Source of the DNA: Sulfuricurvum kujiense DSM 16994
Lineage (GTDB): Bacteria; Campylobacterota; Campylobacteria; Campylobacterales; Sulfurimonadaceae
Assembly (NCBI RefSeq): GCF_000183725.1
Contig: NC_014762.1
Location: forward strand, 1,736,001 to 1,800,000
DNA length: 64,000 nt
Direction: 5' to 3'
Part shown: piece by piece, positions 17,182 to 26,148 of the stretch
Position numbering within the stretch: position 1 is the first letter of the stretch
Layout of the letters: each line of letters starts with the position of its first letter
Notes under the pieces: model-generated
What the model was told of the DNA's origin: nothing
Seen by the model: the letters and a program-made list of their open reading frames with translations, nothing else
The model's database searches: none
Position numbers and translations under genes: made by a program

Positions 17182-18702
17182 CTAAAACTTTTTCGTTTTG
17201 ACATCGCTCAGGACGCGATCAGCCATAACAAAGACTTCATTGGCGATCTCATCGGTATTTTTAGCGATATCGGCATTCTTTTTCGTCTCTTCTTCAAAGC
17301 CCGCCACAATGTGATTGATTTCATTAATCCCTTTGGCCTGACCTTCAATCGCATCACCGATATCGGTAATGGATTGGATCAATATACCGACGTTCGCATT
17401 GATCTCCGAAAGCGATTTTTGGGTCCGTTCGGCCAATTTGCGTACTTCATCCGCTACCACGGCAAATCCTCTTCCGTGTTCGCCGGCGCGCGCCGCTTCG
17501 ATGGCGGCGTTAAGGGCAAGAAGATTGGTTTGTTCGGCGATATCGCCGATTATGGTGATAATCATTTTGATGTCATCGGATTGGCGTATTACCTCTTGCG
17601 TTCTTTGAAGAACATCATGCACGCTTTGCGTCATTCGGTCAACTTCGTACGCCGTTTTTTGAATCTCGACTGCTTGTTTTTGAGAAGCATTATCCAACTC
17701 TTCGACATTCTTTTGAAGACGATGGGCATTCTCTTCCATTGAGGTACCGTTACTCAGACTGGTACGGAGCATTGCGGCGATATCATCCCCTAAGTTATTG
17801 ACTAACTGCTCAATTTTCCCGCTGCTTTTAGCGATACGCTGCGTAAAATCGAGCTTGCCGTACGATTCGACGACACGGATGATTTCCTGCAGATCCTGCC
17901 CCACCATTTGACGCAAGGCCCCGAGCATGCTGTTAAATACTTCCCGAAGTTCTTTGAGCTGAGCATTGGAAGGATTGGCGCTTAATGTCCGCTCAATAAT
18001 CCCTTTTGAAACTTCAGCGGCGATGCTGACGGCTTCGTTTACCATCATGGCATCTTCACGGATCCCCTCTTCAAGCATTTTGACGTTATTGTCCGCTTGG
18101 ATTTGAAGCTTGTTGCTTTGGATAAATTGATGCGATTTGGTAACGATGATATAGACCAGACCAACAACCTGCGTCGCAAACAAAACGATATGAGTCAACA
18201 AAATCCAGATGTCGCAACCGCTCGAAAATACAATGACATCCAAGCCGAACATCGTCGCATGATTCAACTGAAGGATAAAAAAGAGGATATGATGAAACGC
18301 GACCGCAACCGTAGCCAGCAAAATAGGGATAATGTCTTTATAAATCGCCAAAAATGCCGCAATAACGAACAGAGCGAAGTGCATCTCGATCATTCCCAGC
18401 TGCTGCTGGATCATAATCATTGGAAAAATGGTGAGGGCGACTCCGATGATACTGCGTCCGAGGGTTGTCCCCCGAAAGCCCAAATAAGCGGCAACGATCA
18501 GAGCCAGAGCTACCGCTCCGTTAATAAGACCGAATTGATAGGTCGAATATCGGATCGACGTGATAAAAGCCACCGTTAGGAAAGCAAGAACCCCGATAAG
18601 GAGCATAAATTTATCCGCTTTAATATAATCGGCTCTCAATCTCTCTTTTATCTCGGGACTGAGTGTCGGATCCTGCGCAGGGAAAAGAAATCTCAGATTC
18701 AT
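17182..18702 (-). CDS. Methyl-accepting chemotaxis protein with six-helix membrane sensor
   Basis: This is a chemoreceptor of 506 residues. The C-terminal ~300 residues form the signalling coiled coil, with the hairpin-tip sequence [19 protein letters not shown] and [15 protein letters not shown]. Instead of a periplasmic ligand domain, the N-terminus (~30-200) is about six transmembrane helices, with conserved residues in IEMHF, IYKD, an HH pair and a Ser/Cys-containing FSSGC. The same module heads the hybrid kinase at 61627. It overlaps the SCO gene upstream by 4 nt (ATGA), so the two are coupled. The buried His residues suggest metal or haem binding, or sensing of membrane redox state; this is inferred, not shown. 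Confidence 0.9.
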   Translation of the reverse strand: MNLRFLFPAQDPTLSPEIKERLRADYIKADKFMLLIGVLAFLTVAFITSIRYSTYQFGLINGAVALALIVAAYLGFRGTTLGRSIIGVALTIFPMIMIQQQLGMIEMHFALFVIAAFLAIYKDIIPILLATVAVAFHHILFFILQLNHATMFGLDVIVFSSGCDIWILLTHIVLFATQVVGLVYIIVTKSHQFIQSNKLQIQADNNVKMLEEGIREDAMMVNEAVSIAAEVSKGIIERTLSANPSNAQLKELREVFNSMLGALRQMVGQDLQEIIRVVESYGKLDFTQRIAKSSGKIEQLVNNLGDDIAAMLRTSLSNGTSMEENAHRLQKNVEELDNASQKQAVEIQKTAYEVDRMTQSVHDVLQRTQEVIRQSDDIKMIITIIGDIAEQTNLLALNAAIEAARAGEHGRGFAVVADEVRKLAERTQKSLSEINANVGILIQSITDIGDAIEGQAKGINEINHIVAGFEEETKKNADIAKNTDEIANEVFVMADRVLSDVKTKKF

Positions 18703-19265
18703 TGTAACGCTCCTATGTCTTCTAAAATTAGCGATCGATTGTACGGCGAAGAGGTATAGATATAGACCAACTCATATCTTTCCCCTTTTTTTTGTATTAA
18801 ATACAGATACGGCATATGCTCCGCTTCCACACCCATTTTCGTATACACCAGATTGAGGGTATGTACCATCTCTTGAAGCTCCTTGTCCGTAGGCGCGTAC
18901 GACTTGAACCGTTGGTTAAAATGCTCCGCCCAGCTTTGCACCGACGAAGGATCCATTTGTGGGGTCATGTTGACAAACCATACGGACGGGACGTGTTCAA
19001 ACCCTCTCTTATGTATCTCGTCATCAATTCCGGACAAATCGTTCAACGCCGGAGTACAAACACGGGTACATCCGACATAGCCGAAATAGACCAATATAAG
19101 TTCCGATGTTTCCCCTTTTAAAAAAGGAAAATCAACAATTCTTATATCTTCGCTTCTGCCCGCATGCTTCGGATCGCTCAATGCGGGAAATGCCAATCCC
19201 GCAATCGTACCAAATCCAATGATAACTAAAAGTATCCCAGAAATGGTTTTAATCGTTGATTTCAT
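18699..19265 (-). CDS. SCO1/SenC-family copper/thiol protein
   Basis: SCO proteins are membrane-anchored thioredoxin-fold proteins that carry copper to cytochrome oxidase or act in thiol redox control. This 188-residue protein has one N-terminal anchor helix (~8-28). Its periplasmic domain has the copper-binding CxxxC (CTRVC within [10 protein letters not shown]) and the distal His in [11 protein letters not shown], so all three expected ligands are present. It overlaps trpC by 4 nt and the chemoreceptor by 4 nt. No oxidase genes are nearby, so a role as partner of the downstream sensor is more likely than oxidase assembly. A second SCO with the same setting is at 61073. Confidence 0.87.
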   Translation of the reverse strand: MKSTIKTISGILLVIIGFGTIAGLAFPALSDPKHAGRSEDIRIVDFPFLKGETSELILVYFGYVGCTRVCTPALNDLSGIDDEIHKRGFEHVPSVWFVNMTPQMDPSSVQSWAEHFNQRFKSYAPTDKELQEMVHTLNLVYTKMGVEAEHMPYLYLIQKKGERYELVYIYTSSPYNRSLILEDIGALQ

Positions 19266-20047
19266 CCGTTTTTCAAAGTTTTCAGTGCCGATTCCACATC
19301 CTCTTGACGCATCAAAGACTCACCGACCAAAAACGCATCGACTCCCGCTTTGTTCAGATCTTCCAATTGTCCGTGCTCATAAATGCCGCTCTCGGCGACA
19401 ATGATCTTTCCGTTTGGGATCAACGGGATAAGATCATAGCTGAGATTCATGTTCATATCGAACGTCTGAAGGTTACGGTGGTTGATCCCGATAATATCGG
19501 CACCCGCCGCAATCGCTTTGGTGAGTTCGGATTTATCATGAATCTCGACTAACGCCTCCATTCCCAGATGGCGGGTGTAGTTGAGAAGCTCTTTGAGTTC
19601 GCTCGTAGAGAGCGCCGCGGCGATGAGGAGTACGAAATCGGCTCCGTATACGAGCGCTTCGAGAAGCTGATATTTGGAGACGATAAAATCTTTGCGCAAA
19701 AGGGGGATGCTGACGTATCGACGGATTTCGGCGAGATAATCGAGATTCCCCTGGAAAAAATGGGGCTCGGTCAAAATAGAGATCGCATTCGCACCGCCGC
19801 GCTCATACGCCTGCGCAATCGCTACGGGATCGAAATCTTCACGGATCACCCCTTTGGACGGAGAGGCTTTTTTCACTTCGGAAATGATACGGTACGGCTC
19901 CTGCGGAGTCGAGGTCAGATAGGGGCGCACGTCACGCGGTGCACGGGCGTTAAATGCCAAAGAGCGTCCCAGCCATTCCATGCTGAACGCCGCTTCGCGC
20001 TCTTTTAAATCTTCTTTGGTTTTTTTGATTATCTCATCTAAAATCAT
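19262..20047 (-). CDS. trpC: Indole-3-glycerol phosphate synthase TrpC
   Basis: TrpC closes the indole ring in tryptophan synthesis, converting carboxyphenylaminodeoxyribulose phosphate to indole-3-glycerol phosphate. The 261-residue TIM barrel shows the family motifs: [12 protein letters not shown] with the catalytic Lys, [41 protein letters not shown] and the phosphate-binding AESGI and FLVGESLM. The other trp genes are absent here. It is the fourth of six overlapping minus-strand genes, touching the TPR gene by 1 nt and SCO by 4 nt. Confidence 0.96.
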   Translation of the reverse strand: MILDEIIKKTKEDLKEREAAFSMEWLGRSLAFNARAPRDVRPYLTSTPQEPYRIISEVKKASPSKGVIREDFDPVAIAQAYERGGANAISILTEPHFFQGNLDYLAEIRRYVSIPLLRKDFIVSKYQLLEALVYGADFVLLIAAALSTSELKELLNYTRHLGMEALVEIHDKSELTKAIAAGADIIGINHRNLQTFDMNMNLSYDLIPLIPNGKIIVAESGIYEHGQLEDLNKAGVDAFLVGESLMRQEDVESALKTLKNG

Positions 20048-21303
20048 TAATTTTTCTCCTTTGGTTTACACTTTTCAATCGCTTTGAGATGATCTCTGAC
20101 CTCTTCTTCGTCACTGCCGATCATCGACTCGACCTGTTTGATCAGCCGCAGCGCTTCCGCACACTCGCCCAGTTTATAATTTCCCCAGGCGAGGGAATCG
20201 AGATAAAACGGCGAATCGGGCTGTTTTTCGAGGGCACGGCGGACGTACCCCATCCCCTCGGTTACATTGAGATCATGATCGATCATCAAATACCCCAGAT
20301 AGTTCAAATAGAGCGGTTCTTCCAAGTCTTTGTTGGCTTTTTTCAGCCCCTCGACCACGCTTGCGAGCATAGAGGGATCGTTACGGTCGCTTGAGCCTTC
20401 GTATTTGAAAACGGCGCTTTGGGCCAGATAGAGCGGATTGTCTTCACGTTCATACAGTTTTTGCGCAAGGGTTGAAGCTTTGTCAAACGATTTGATTTTG
20501 ACATAGATATCGAGCAAAAGGGGATCGTTGGTGTGGGATTTTTCCAACAATGCCGTCATTTTGGAAAAATTTTGCTGGTAGAGGTAAATTTTGAGGGCAT
20601 CGTCGGCGGATGAAGGGTCTTGGAACGCCTCATAGGTCTGCTCGTACATCTGTGCCGCATCGTCCAAATCGCCTCTGTCCGCATACAGACTTCCCAACCG
20701 TTTGCCGAGGATTTGAGAGTTGCCGTGGGTTCCAATATGCGCTTTCAAAAAGTCTATCGCTTCGTTTTTTTCACCCAATTGCGTATATTGGATCAATGCG
20801 ATCCTCTCAGCCGTCGTTTCGTCATAATTGAGCGCATACGCTTTTTTGAGCGCTTCCACCGATCCCGCATAATCGGCGAGTTTCAAACGGGCTTCGGCAT
20901 ACAGAAGGTAATTCGCCGACTCCTTGCTCTTTTCACTCAGAACAAGAGATTTTTGGGACGCTTCGCCGAAATTCCCCTCTTTGAGCAAAACAATGATCTC
21001 AAAGCGTTTTAATATCTCATCCTCGGGTGATACGGCAAGGGCCGCGGCAACCTGTTTGGACAGTCCTTTGATATCGTTGGCCTGTTCCAGCATCTTAAAC
21101 GATTGGTAAAGGTACTCTTTTTTGGAGGTTTGTTTGTAAAGTTCTGTAAAAAAACCGGAAGATCGGTGGTATTTTTGGTGCATTTGAGCATCCAATGCGT
21201 AGAGGGAAAGGGTATCTTCCAATGCTTGCGTGTTTCTCACGCTCATCGGTGCGGCACTGAGTACACATCCCGTTACAATAAAAGGCAGTAGATATCTAGT
21301 CAT
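20047..21303 (-). CDS. TPR-repeat exported protein, probable lipoprotein
   Basis: This is a 418-residue predicted periplasmic or outer-membrane-associated protein. The N-terminus [13 protein letters not shown] ends in a possible lipobox (VTGC), although signal peptidase I cleavage after LSAA is also plausible. The rest is helical with repeated TPR patterns (for example [14 protein letters not shown] and [16 protein letters not shown] near the C-terminus), which serve as protein-binding scaffolds. GGGGAT lies 6 nt before the ATG. It overlaps ykgJ by 8 nt and trpC by 1 nt. Similar exported TPR proteins are common in Campylobacterota without assigned function. Confidence 0.75.
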   Translation of the reverse strand: MTRYLLPFIVTGCVLSAAPMSVRNTQALEDTLSLYALDAQMHQKYHRSSGFFTELYKQTSKKEYLYQSFKMLEQANDIKGLSKQVAAALAVSPEDEILKRFEIIVLLKEGNFGEASQKSLVLSEKSKESANYLLYAEARLKLADYAGSVEALKKAYALNYDETTAERIALIQYTQLGEKNEAIDFLKAHIGTHGNSQILGKRLGSLYADRGDLDDAAQMYEQTYEAFQDPSSADDALKIYLYQQNFSKMTALLEKSHTNDPLLLDIYVKIKSFDKASTLAQKLYEREDNPLYLAQSAVFKYEGSSDRNDPSMLASVVEGLKKANKDLEEPLYLNYLGYLMIDHDLNVTEGMGYVRRALEKQPDSPFYLDSLAWGNYKLGECAEALRLIKQVESMIGSDEEEVRDHLKAIEKCKPKEKN

Positions 21304-21676
21304 GGATTATCCCCGGACACTCGGCTTTTAGCTCATCGATACGGTGCCGAAAATAATCCCAAAAGGGAAAGGTTCGGCACTGCAGCGGTCTGGCTTCGTA
21401 AATACTACATCCGTTTTGTGAACGGTCAAAAAACGCGCAGTCGTACGAACCGTTCACGAGGCGCTCTTTGAGCGAAAAGCGAAACCCCTCTTTGCGCAAA
21501 AACGTACGGCGAAATTCCCCCTCGTCCATTTCCAAAAGCTTTGCGATGGCGGCAATTTCGGTCACAGAGACGAATATGCTGCCGCTCTCTCCGGTACAGC
21601 AATTTCCGCCGCACGAGGCGCAGGCAGAGGGGTCGAACGCGTAGCTGAAACCTTCCTGTGTCATGAAATCAGACAT
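21296..21676 (-). CDS. YkgJ-type cysteine-cluster protein
   Basis: This 126-residue protein belongs to the YkgJ/UPF0153 family, believed to bind zinc or an Fe-S cluster through eight or so cysteines. Visible cysteines are CASCGGNCC near the start, C in YDCAFF, then GCSIYEARPLQCRTFPF. No activity is firmly known. Two starts are possible: ATG at 21676, or ATG at 21664, which forms an ATGA overlap with the upstream methyltransferase stop. Either way the pair is coupled. It overlaps the TPR gene by 8 nt. Confidence 0.85.
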   Translation of the reverse strand: MSDFMTQEGFSYAFDPSACASCGGNCCTGESGSIFVSVTEIAAIAKLLEMDEGEFRRTFLRKEGFRFSLKERLVNGSYDCAFFDRSQNGCSIYEARPLQCRTFPFWDYFRHRIDELKAECPGIIHD

Positions 21677-22362
21677 TTGATACTGTGCGCCTTTGCTTTG
21701 TCGTAGATGGCCTGCACGGCCGGAGTATACCTCCCCTCTTCCTCAAACGTTATCAACGGAGGCAAGACGGTAAGCGCCGATTTGCTGTTTTTTTTAACAT
21801 GGATCATCACAAGGATACTAGGACGGTCCGCTTTGGAATGGACGAATTGTACCTCAACGACTCTTAATCCTCTACTCTCAAACGCACTGCAAAGCTCAGC
21901 GAACTGACGCGCGTCGTAACAGATCGCCGCTTCACCCGAAGATTTCAGAAGTTTCGAAATCTTGGTGACAAACGCTTCGATAGGGAGATGGATATTATAG
22001 CGTGCCTGATGGAGGATCGGATTTTCCGAGCGCGCGGAACCCTCATGGTAAAACGGGGGATTGGAAACGATCCAGTCATAGCTTCCGTGACCGCCCAGTT
22101 CCAAAAAGTCCCCCTCGTGGAGCGTATAGCCGATGCCGTTGATTTGTGCGTTGCGGCGGGCAAACTCCGCATAAAGGCTCTGTTTTTCGCTCCCCTCCAG
22201 CACGACCTCTTTAAAATCGCGCGCTACCAGCAATCCGACGATCCCGCTCCCCGCTCCGACATCGAGCATTTTTCCCTTCGGTGCGAAACGGGAGATAAAC
22301 CCGTACAGCAGTATCGAATCGCTGTTGTAACAGTAGCCGCCGTCGGGTTGATAAAGGAGCAT
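21661..22362 (-). CDS. tRNA1(Val) (adenine37-N6)-methyltransferase family protein
   Basis: This SAM-dependent N6-adenine methyltransferase of the YfiC/TrmN6 type has 233 residues. The SAM site is DVGAGSGIVGLL, and the catalytic NPPF motif appears as SNPPFYHEG. The N-terminus LLYQPDGGYCYNSDSILLYGF matches the family's usual opening. The TrmN6 role (m6A37 in tRNA-Val) is by family; related enzymes methylate other RNAs. It heads the overlapping six-gene operon and is divergent from kdsB, with 54 nt between. Confidence 0.82.
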   Translation of the reverse strand: MLLYQPDGGYCYNSDSILLYGFISRFAPKGKMLDVGAGSGIVGLLVARDFKEVVLEGSEKQSLYAEFARRNAQINGIGYTLHEGDFLELGGHGSYDWIVSNPPFYHEGSARSENPILHQARYNIHLPIEAFVTKISKLLKSSGEAAICYDARQFAELCSAFESRGLRVVEVQFVHSKADRPSILVMIHVKKNSKSALTVLPPLITFEEEGRYTPAVQAIYDKAKAHSIKCLIS

Positions 22363-22416
22363 TTACGTCTCTTTGCGTTATTATTTAGGCAATTATATCT
22401 CTCTATAGGTTTAACT

Positions 22417-23136
22417 ATGATTATTATCCCTGCCCGTCTCGCCTCCACCCGTTTTCCCGAAAAAGTGCTCGCCGATATCGGCGGATTGCCGATGGTGATC
22501 CGCACCGCCAAACGGGTAGAGGGGATCGACCGTGTCGTGGTCGCCTGCGACGATGAAAAAATCCTCGATATCTGCGCTCAGTACGGCGTCGAAGCGCGTC
22601 TCACCTCTACGACGCACAAAAGCGGAACCGACCGCATCAACGAGTGCGCCCAGATTATCGACGTACCAGATGACGAACTCATCATCAACGTCCAAGCCGA
22701 CGAGCCGTTTATCGAAACCGAAGTGCTGGAACTGCTGATAGAGCGTCTGAACGAACTGAAAAAGCAAAATGCTCCGTTCATTATGGCGAGCTGCTACAAC
22801 GCGATCAATACCGAATCGGCACAGGACCCGAACCTCGTCAAAGTGATCACCGACGCGGATCATAACGCGATCTATTTCTCCCGTTCACCCATCCCGTTCA
22901 ACCGCAGCGGGGAAGCGAACTATTTCGGACATATCGGGATTTACGGATTTACGAAAAAATCGCTCCATGATTTCTGTGCGCTGGGCGAAGCACCCCTCGA
23001 AGATATCGAAAAGCTCGAACAGTTACGCGCCCTCTATCACGGCAAAAAAATCTCGATGATCAAAGTGGCGAGTGCCGGATTCGGGATCGATACGGTGGAA
23101 GATTTGGAGCGGGCAAAGAAGATTTTCGGCGTTTGA
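22417..23136 (+). CDS. kdsB: 3-deoxy-manno-octulosonate cytidylyltransferase KdsB
   Basis: KdsB activates Kdo with CTP to CMP-Kdo for LPS inner-core synthesis in the cytoplasm. The 239-residue protein begins with the nucleotide-binding signature MIIIPARLASTRFPEKVL. It contains VVVACDDEKI, TSGTDRI-type sequence (HKSGTDRINECA), NVQADEPFI and the C-terminal GFGIDTVEDLERA, all typical. The start is the ATG at 22417 with AGG 7 nt upstream; a longer open frame extends back into the divergent methyltransferase gene and is not credible. Confidence 0.95.
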   Translation: MIIIPARLASTRFPEKVLADIGGLPMVIRTAKRVEGIDRVVVACDDEKILDICAQYGVEARLTSTTHKSGTDRINECAQIIDVPDDELIINVQADEPFIETEVLELLIERLNELKKQNAPFIMASCYNAINTESAQDPNLVKVITDADHNAIYFSRSPIPFNRSGEANYFGHIGIYGFTKKSLHDFCALGEAPLEDIEKLEQLRALYHGKKISMIKVASAGFGIDTVEDLERAKKIFGV

Positions 23137-23152
23137 TATAAAAGGTTTTTAA

Positions 23153-23173
23153 TTGCTATACTGTTGCTATACT
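23153..23173 (+). promoter_or_regulatory. Duplicated -10 region before the 23212 gene
   Basis: TTGCTATACT occurs twice, at 23153-23162 and 23164-23173, 11 nt apart. Each copy contains a TATACT -10-like hexamer. The second would start transcription near 23180, about 30 nt before the ATG. The arrangement could give two start sites on nearly the same face of the helix. Confidence 0.4.
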
Positions 23174-23211
23174 TAAGTCGTAGAATTATTAAAACGAATA
23201 AAGGACAAGAA

Positions 23212-23553
23212 ATGTCACTCATCGAAACGTTTACCGATTACGTTCTCAACCGCAAAAGCCTCAAAGAGTATGTCGAAGCCCGAAAGACGATCAATGAACG
23301 GGGCGAATTTAACGATGCCAAACTTATTCAAGCACAAGAAAATCTGGACCGCCTAAAAGCTGAAGAGCCCGAAATTTATGAGGGTATGTACGCTACATTA
23401 GCTAAAATTTATGCACAAAACAAAGGATTGACGATCGAATATCCTATCGAATTTACGCGCCAGATTCTCCGAATGTATAAAACGTCGCTTACTCCAAAAC
23501 AAGTGTATGAAGAGTATACGCGGATTTTGGATCATTACCACCACGACATTTAA
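23212..23553 (+). CDS. Small hypothetical protein, 113 residues
   Basis: I do not recognise the family. The protein is charged and mostly helical, with no signal peptide or membrane helix. Its opening MSLIETFTDYVLNRKSLKEYVEARK and the C-terminal QVYEEYTRILDHYHHDI look like a conserved small cytoplasmic protein. The ATG at 23212 is chosen because AAGGA lies 9 nt before it; a longer open frame starts in the promoter region and is unlikely. It has its own promoter-like element and a good terminator, so it is a single-gene unit. Confidence 0.7.
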   Translation: MSLIETFTDYVLNRKSLKEYVEARKTINERGEFNDAKLIQAQENLDRLKAEEPEIYEGMYATLAKIYAQNKGLTIEYPIEFTRQILRMYKTSLTPKQVYEEYTRILDHYHHDI

Positions 23554-23570
23554 GGGCATCCGCCCTTTTT
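23552..23570 (+). terminator. Rho-independent terminator
   Basis: AAGGGC at 23552-23557 pairs with GCCCTT at 23562-23567 around loop ATCC and is followed by T residues to 23570. It begins at the stop codon of the small gene and ends just before the stop of the convergent deacylase-like gene, so it may serve both directions. Confidence 0.8.
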
Positions 23571-23571
23571 C

Positions 23572-24504
23572 TTATTTTTCGACCGAAGCGATCCGAAAAG
23601 CGATTGAATTTTGAAAAATAAGGGGGCTGGCATACTGGCATGTTAACACCCCGCCAATCGGTGCTACGATTTTTTCCAGCTTTTCCCCGCTGAGTGCATC
23701 GGTAATACGACCTAATATATCCCCTTTCTCCACTGTCGCACCGCAGGAAACCACCGAATCGAAAATACCCGCACGGGAAGCTTTTAGCACCGTAATATAT
23801 TCGGGCTGTATGATATTGCTCGAATATCCCTCAAACATCGGAAGATCCAGCATCCCGCGCTTCGTCATTAAACGCACCAGCGCTTCGTGGACTTCACTGC
23901 TGGTGGTATTATTAATCGCACCGTTTTTACCGAATACGATGGAGAGGGCTTTTGTCTCCCACAGCTGCCAGTTATACTGGAGCATTACCGTCTCGATCGG
24001 GCTGTAAGGGCGATAATGGATAAAACGCATCCCCAAATCCCGTGCCGATTCGATATCCTCATAGCCGCTTTTGATGATTTTGACGTAAGGCAGACACATC
24101 CCCTGATCCCGACGCCCCTCCAAGATAATGCCGTAATCGAATCCCTGAAGGGATTGAAACAGCTTTGCGGCAATCCGCTGTGTCGTCTCACCCTGTGCAT
24201 AGCCGGGGAACATCATATTGATGTCGGTTTTATCGAGCGGCCAAAACGTCTCCCCCATATTCAAAGCATAGGTATTGACCGCCGGTATTACCAGAATTTT
24301 GCCGATGATTTTCCCCTCTTCCTCTTTTTGACGAAGATAATCGACCAGACGGGAAGCAACATAAAGCTGATTAATATGATCTCCGCTCATCGCTCCTACG
24401 ATCGCGATAGAAGGGCCCTTTGATTCTTCACCGAATAAAAACCCCTCGACTTTGAGCGGAGCGCGGTTGGGAGATTTAAAATTAAGTATTTCGAGCCGCT
24501 TCAT
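23572..24504 (-). CDS. AstE/AspA-family deacylase paralogue lacking catalytic residues
   Basis: The overall sequence is homologous to the active-looking neighbour at 24501 and to succinylglutamate desuccinylase/aspartoacylase (M14-like zinc enzymes). It has 310 residues, including the C-terminal barrel (DALSGEKLEKIVAPIGGVL). The key residues are changed: where the neighbour has H43 and E46 (GIHGDELEG), this protein has S40 and H43 (GAMSGDHINQ). The second zinc His (H130 in the neighbour) is E129, the substrate-binding NR is NM (96-97), and the catalytic Glu (E192) is V190. It should not be a normal zinc deacylase and may be a regulatory or structural partner. It overlaps the active paralogue by 4 nt. 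Confidence 0.8.
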   Translation of the reverse strand: MKRLEILNFKSPNRAPLKVEGFLFGEESKGPSIAIVGAMSGDHINQLYVASRLVDYLRQKEEEGKIIGKILVIPAVNTYALNMGETFWPLDKTDINMMFPGYAQGETTQRIAAKLFQSLQGFDYGIILEGRRDQGMCLPYVKIIKSGYEDIESARDLGMRFIHYRPYSPIETVMLQYNWQLWETKALSIVFGKNGAINNTTSSEVHEALVRLMTKRGMLDLPMFEGYSSNIIQPEYITVLKASRAGIFDSVVSCGATVEKGDILGRITDALSGEKLEKIVAPIGGVLTCQYASPLIFQNSIAFRIASVEK

Positions 24505-25439
24505 CCGTTTTCTCCAAATATACGTCCGACCAAGGATCCCTCATAAACGATAGGATAGGCCCTGAGTGTAAACAGTATCCCTCCGATCGGAGCGATCACC
24601 TCATCGAGCGTTGCGCCGCTGAGCGGATCGACGATTGTCCCTACGACGGAACCTTTCTCGATCATCTGACAGTGTTCGATGGACGGAACGAACAATCCCG
24701 GCTGTGAAGCGTTCAGATATGCCACTTCCCCGACGTGCGACTGAATCGGAAAACGGACATTCAGCGGTTCTATCGCCAAAAAACCCTCTTCCGCCATCAG
24801 ATTTAAAATACCGTCCAGCAGCTGATGCCCGTACGCTTTGCCCAAACGCATACCGACCCCCATCTCGACCACGAGAGTTTTCGTCCCCAGCGTATTCATC
24901 GCATGAGCAAAGGTCGATTCTAAAACCGTGACCGCATCGTGTACCCAGACAAAATCGATGTTAAGCTTATTGGCGAGCGGGACGAGGGTTTTTTCCTGGG
25001 ATTTGGCGATGCGCACCTGCGGTATTTCGCGTAAAAAGACATTGGAAGAGTGGATATCAATCGCTATCTCCGATCCGCTCATCGCACTGATGACCCCATC
25101 GGCAATCTGTGCGGGGAGGAAGTCGTTTTTGCTTCCGGGAAAAATGCGGTTTAAATCGACATCATAGAAAGGAACCGAACGGGTGATACTGTCAAGTCCC
25201 AAAGAGTTGATGGCGGGATAGATATCAATCGTCGCTTTGATCTTGTCCGGATTAGCGCGAAGCCACTCTCCGAGCAAAAAACAGACGTACTGACCTTCCA
25301 ACTCGTCTCCGTGAATCCCGCTGACGATGGAGATGCGCTTTGACGTTTCGCCTTCTTTGGGCGTGTATCGGCACCGCTGGATCCGAAACTGCTCCCCTAC
25401 GGGAAGATCGATCGAAAAAACTTCTTCTATAACGCCCAT
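24501..25439 (-). CDS. AstE/AspA-family zinc deacylase (M14-like)
   Basis: This is a predicted zinc-dependent amide hydrolase related to succinylglutamate desuccinylase and aspartoacylase, 312 residues. Zinc ligands are visible as H43/E46 in SGIHGDELEG and H130 in AIDIHSSN. The substrate-binding NR is at 97-98 (VDLNRIFPG) and the catalytic Glu at E192 in VVEMGVG. The C-terminal ~80 residues form the small beta barrel seen in the family. In this setting, next to ATP-grasp amidoligases, it may trim an N-acyl or aspartyl/glutamyl group from the cluster's product rather than act in arginine breakdown; no ast genes are present. It overlaps the degenerate paralogue by 4 nt and lies 10 nt after the alpha-E gene. 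Confidence 0.87.
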   Translation of the reverse strand: MGVIEEVFSIDLPVGEQFRIQRCRYTPKEGETSKRISIVSGIHGDELEGQYVCFLLGEWLRANPDKIKATIDIYPAINSLGLDSITRSVPFYDVDLNRIFPGSKNDFLPAQIADGVISAMSGSEIAIDIHSSNVFLREIPQVRIAKSQEKTLVPLANKLNIDFVWVHDAVTVLESTFAHAMNTLGTKTLVVEMGVGMRLGKAYGHQLLDGILNLMAEEGFLAIEPLNVRFPIQSHVGEVAYLNASQPGLFVPSIEHCQMIEKGSVVGTIVDPLSGATLDEVIAPIGGILFTLRAYPIVYEGSLVGRIFGENG

Positions 25440-25449
25440 AATGTCTCCA

Positions 25450-26148
25450 TCATGATTGTGTTTGGAGCGATACCGAAGCGCAGGTATCTTTTTGAATCAC
25501 CCGATCGACAACGCCGTTAAGAAATACCAAAAACTTCGAGATATCGGACGTTGTCACATTAATCGGACGGTAGTTGCGGTTCAACTGACGCGCGATCGCA
25601 TTGATCACATCAATATCGGCCGCCACCATCTCAATCTCTCCGTAGAGCCGTAAAATAAGGTCAAATCTCTCGATCTGCTGTCCGAAACGGATCAATTGAT
25701 AAGCGCGCGTACGATCCAACTCGGTCGAAAAGATCCCTAAAATCAAGCTGCAGTCATCGATAATCTCTTCGAGATTGGACGGACTCACCGCACGCTCTCG
25801 CCGCTCAACCAATTGATTGTAAATTTTATTGAGGGTGGCAAACCCTCTCTCATCAAGCAAGTGGCGCGTCTCAATCGCGTTTTCTCTGGCCCAGCTGATA
25901 ATCTGCTCGATACTCCCGCCGTAGGTTCCGTATACCCCTTGTTTCAGGAAATCGAGAGCATTTTTATATTCGATTTCAACACCCAGTTTGCTATAGAGCT
26001 TATGCCCCTCCTCAAAATCCCGATCAATAATATAATCATAGGCGTTGACCAGTTCTCTAAGCATTGTCTCGGCACGCTGAACGTACCGTCCGAACCAATA
26101 GAGCCGCTGAGCGGTATTTACCGAAATAGCCATCCCGTTGATAATCAT
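25450..26148 (-). CDS. Alpha-E domain protein (DUF403)
   Basis: This is a 232-residue all-helical protein of the alpha-E family, opening with the typical NTAQRLYWFGRYVQRAETMLR. The domain is nearly always found beside, or fused to, circularly permuted ATP-grasp proteins and transglutaminase-like proteins. Its activity is unknown. The start is taken at 26148, where ATGA overlaps the stop of the upstream ATP-grasp gene by 4 nt; a slightly longer frame exists. The same domain is fused to an ATP-grasp in the 28519 gene, so the cluster holds a split and a fused version. Confidence 0.88.
   Translation of the reverse strand: MIINGMAISVNTAQRLYWFGRYVQRAETMLRELVNAYDYIIDRDFEEGHKLYSKLGVEIEYKNALDFLKQGVYGTYGGSIEQIISWARENAIETRHLLDERGFATLNKIYNQLVERRERAVSPSNLEEIIDDCSLILGIFSTELDRTRAYQLIRFGQQIERFDLILRLYGEIEMVAADIDVINAIARQLNRNYRPINVTTSDISKFLVFLNGVVDRVIQKDTCASVSLQTQS

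Noticed and set aside
18699-19265. Cytochrome oxidase assembly as the role of the SCO proteins
   Set aside because: No oxidase or copper-chaperone genes lie near either copy; both are coupled to sensors instead.
21988-22416. N-terminal extension of kdsB
   Set aside because: It lies inside the divergent methyltransferase gene; KdsB homologues start at MIIIPARLAS, and that ATG has a ribosome-binding site.
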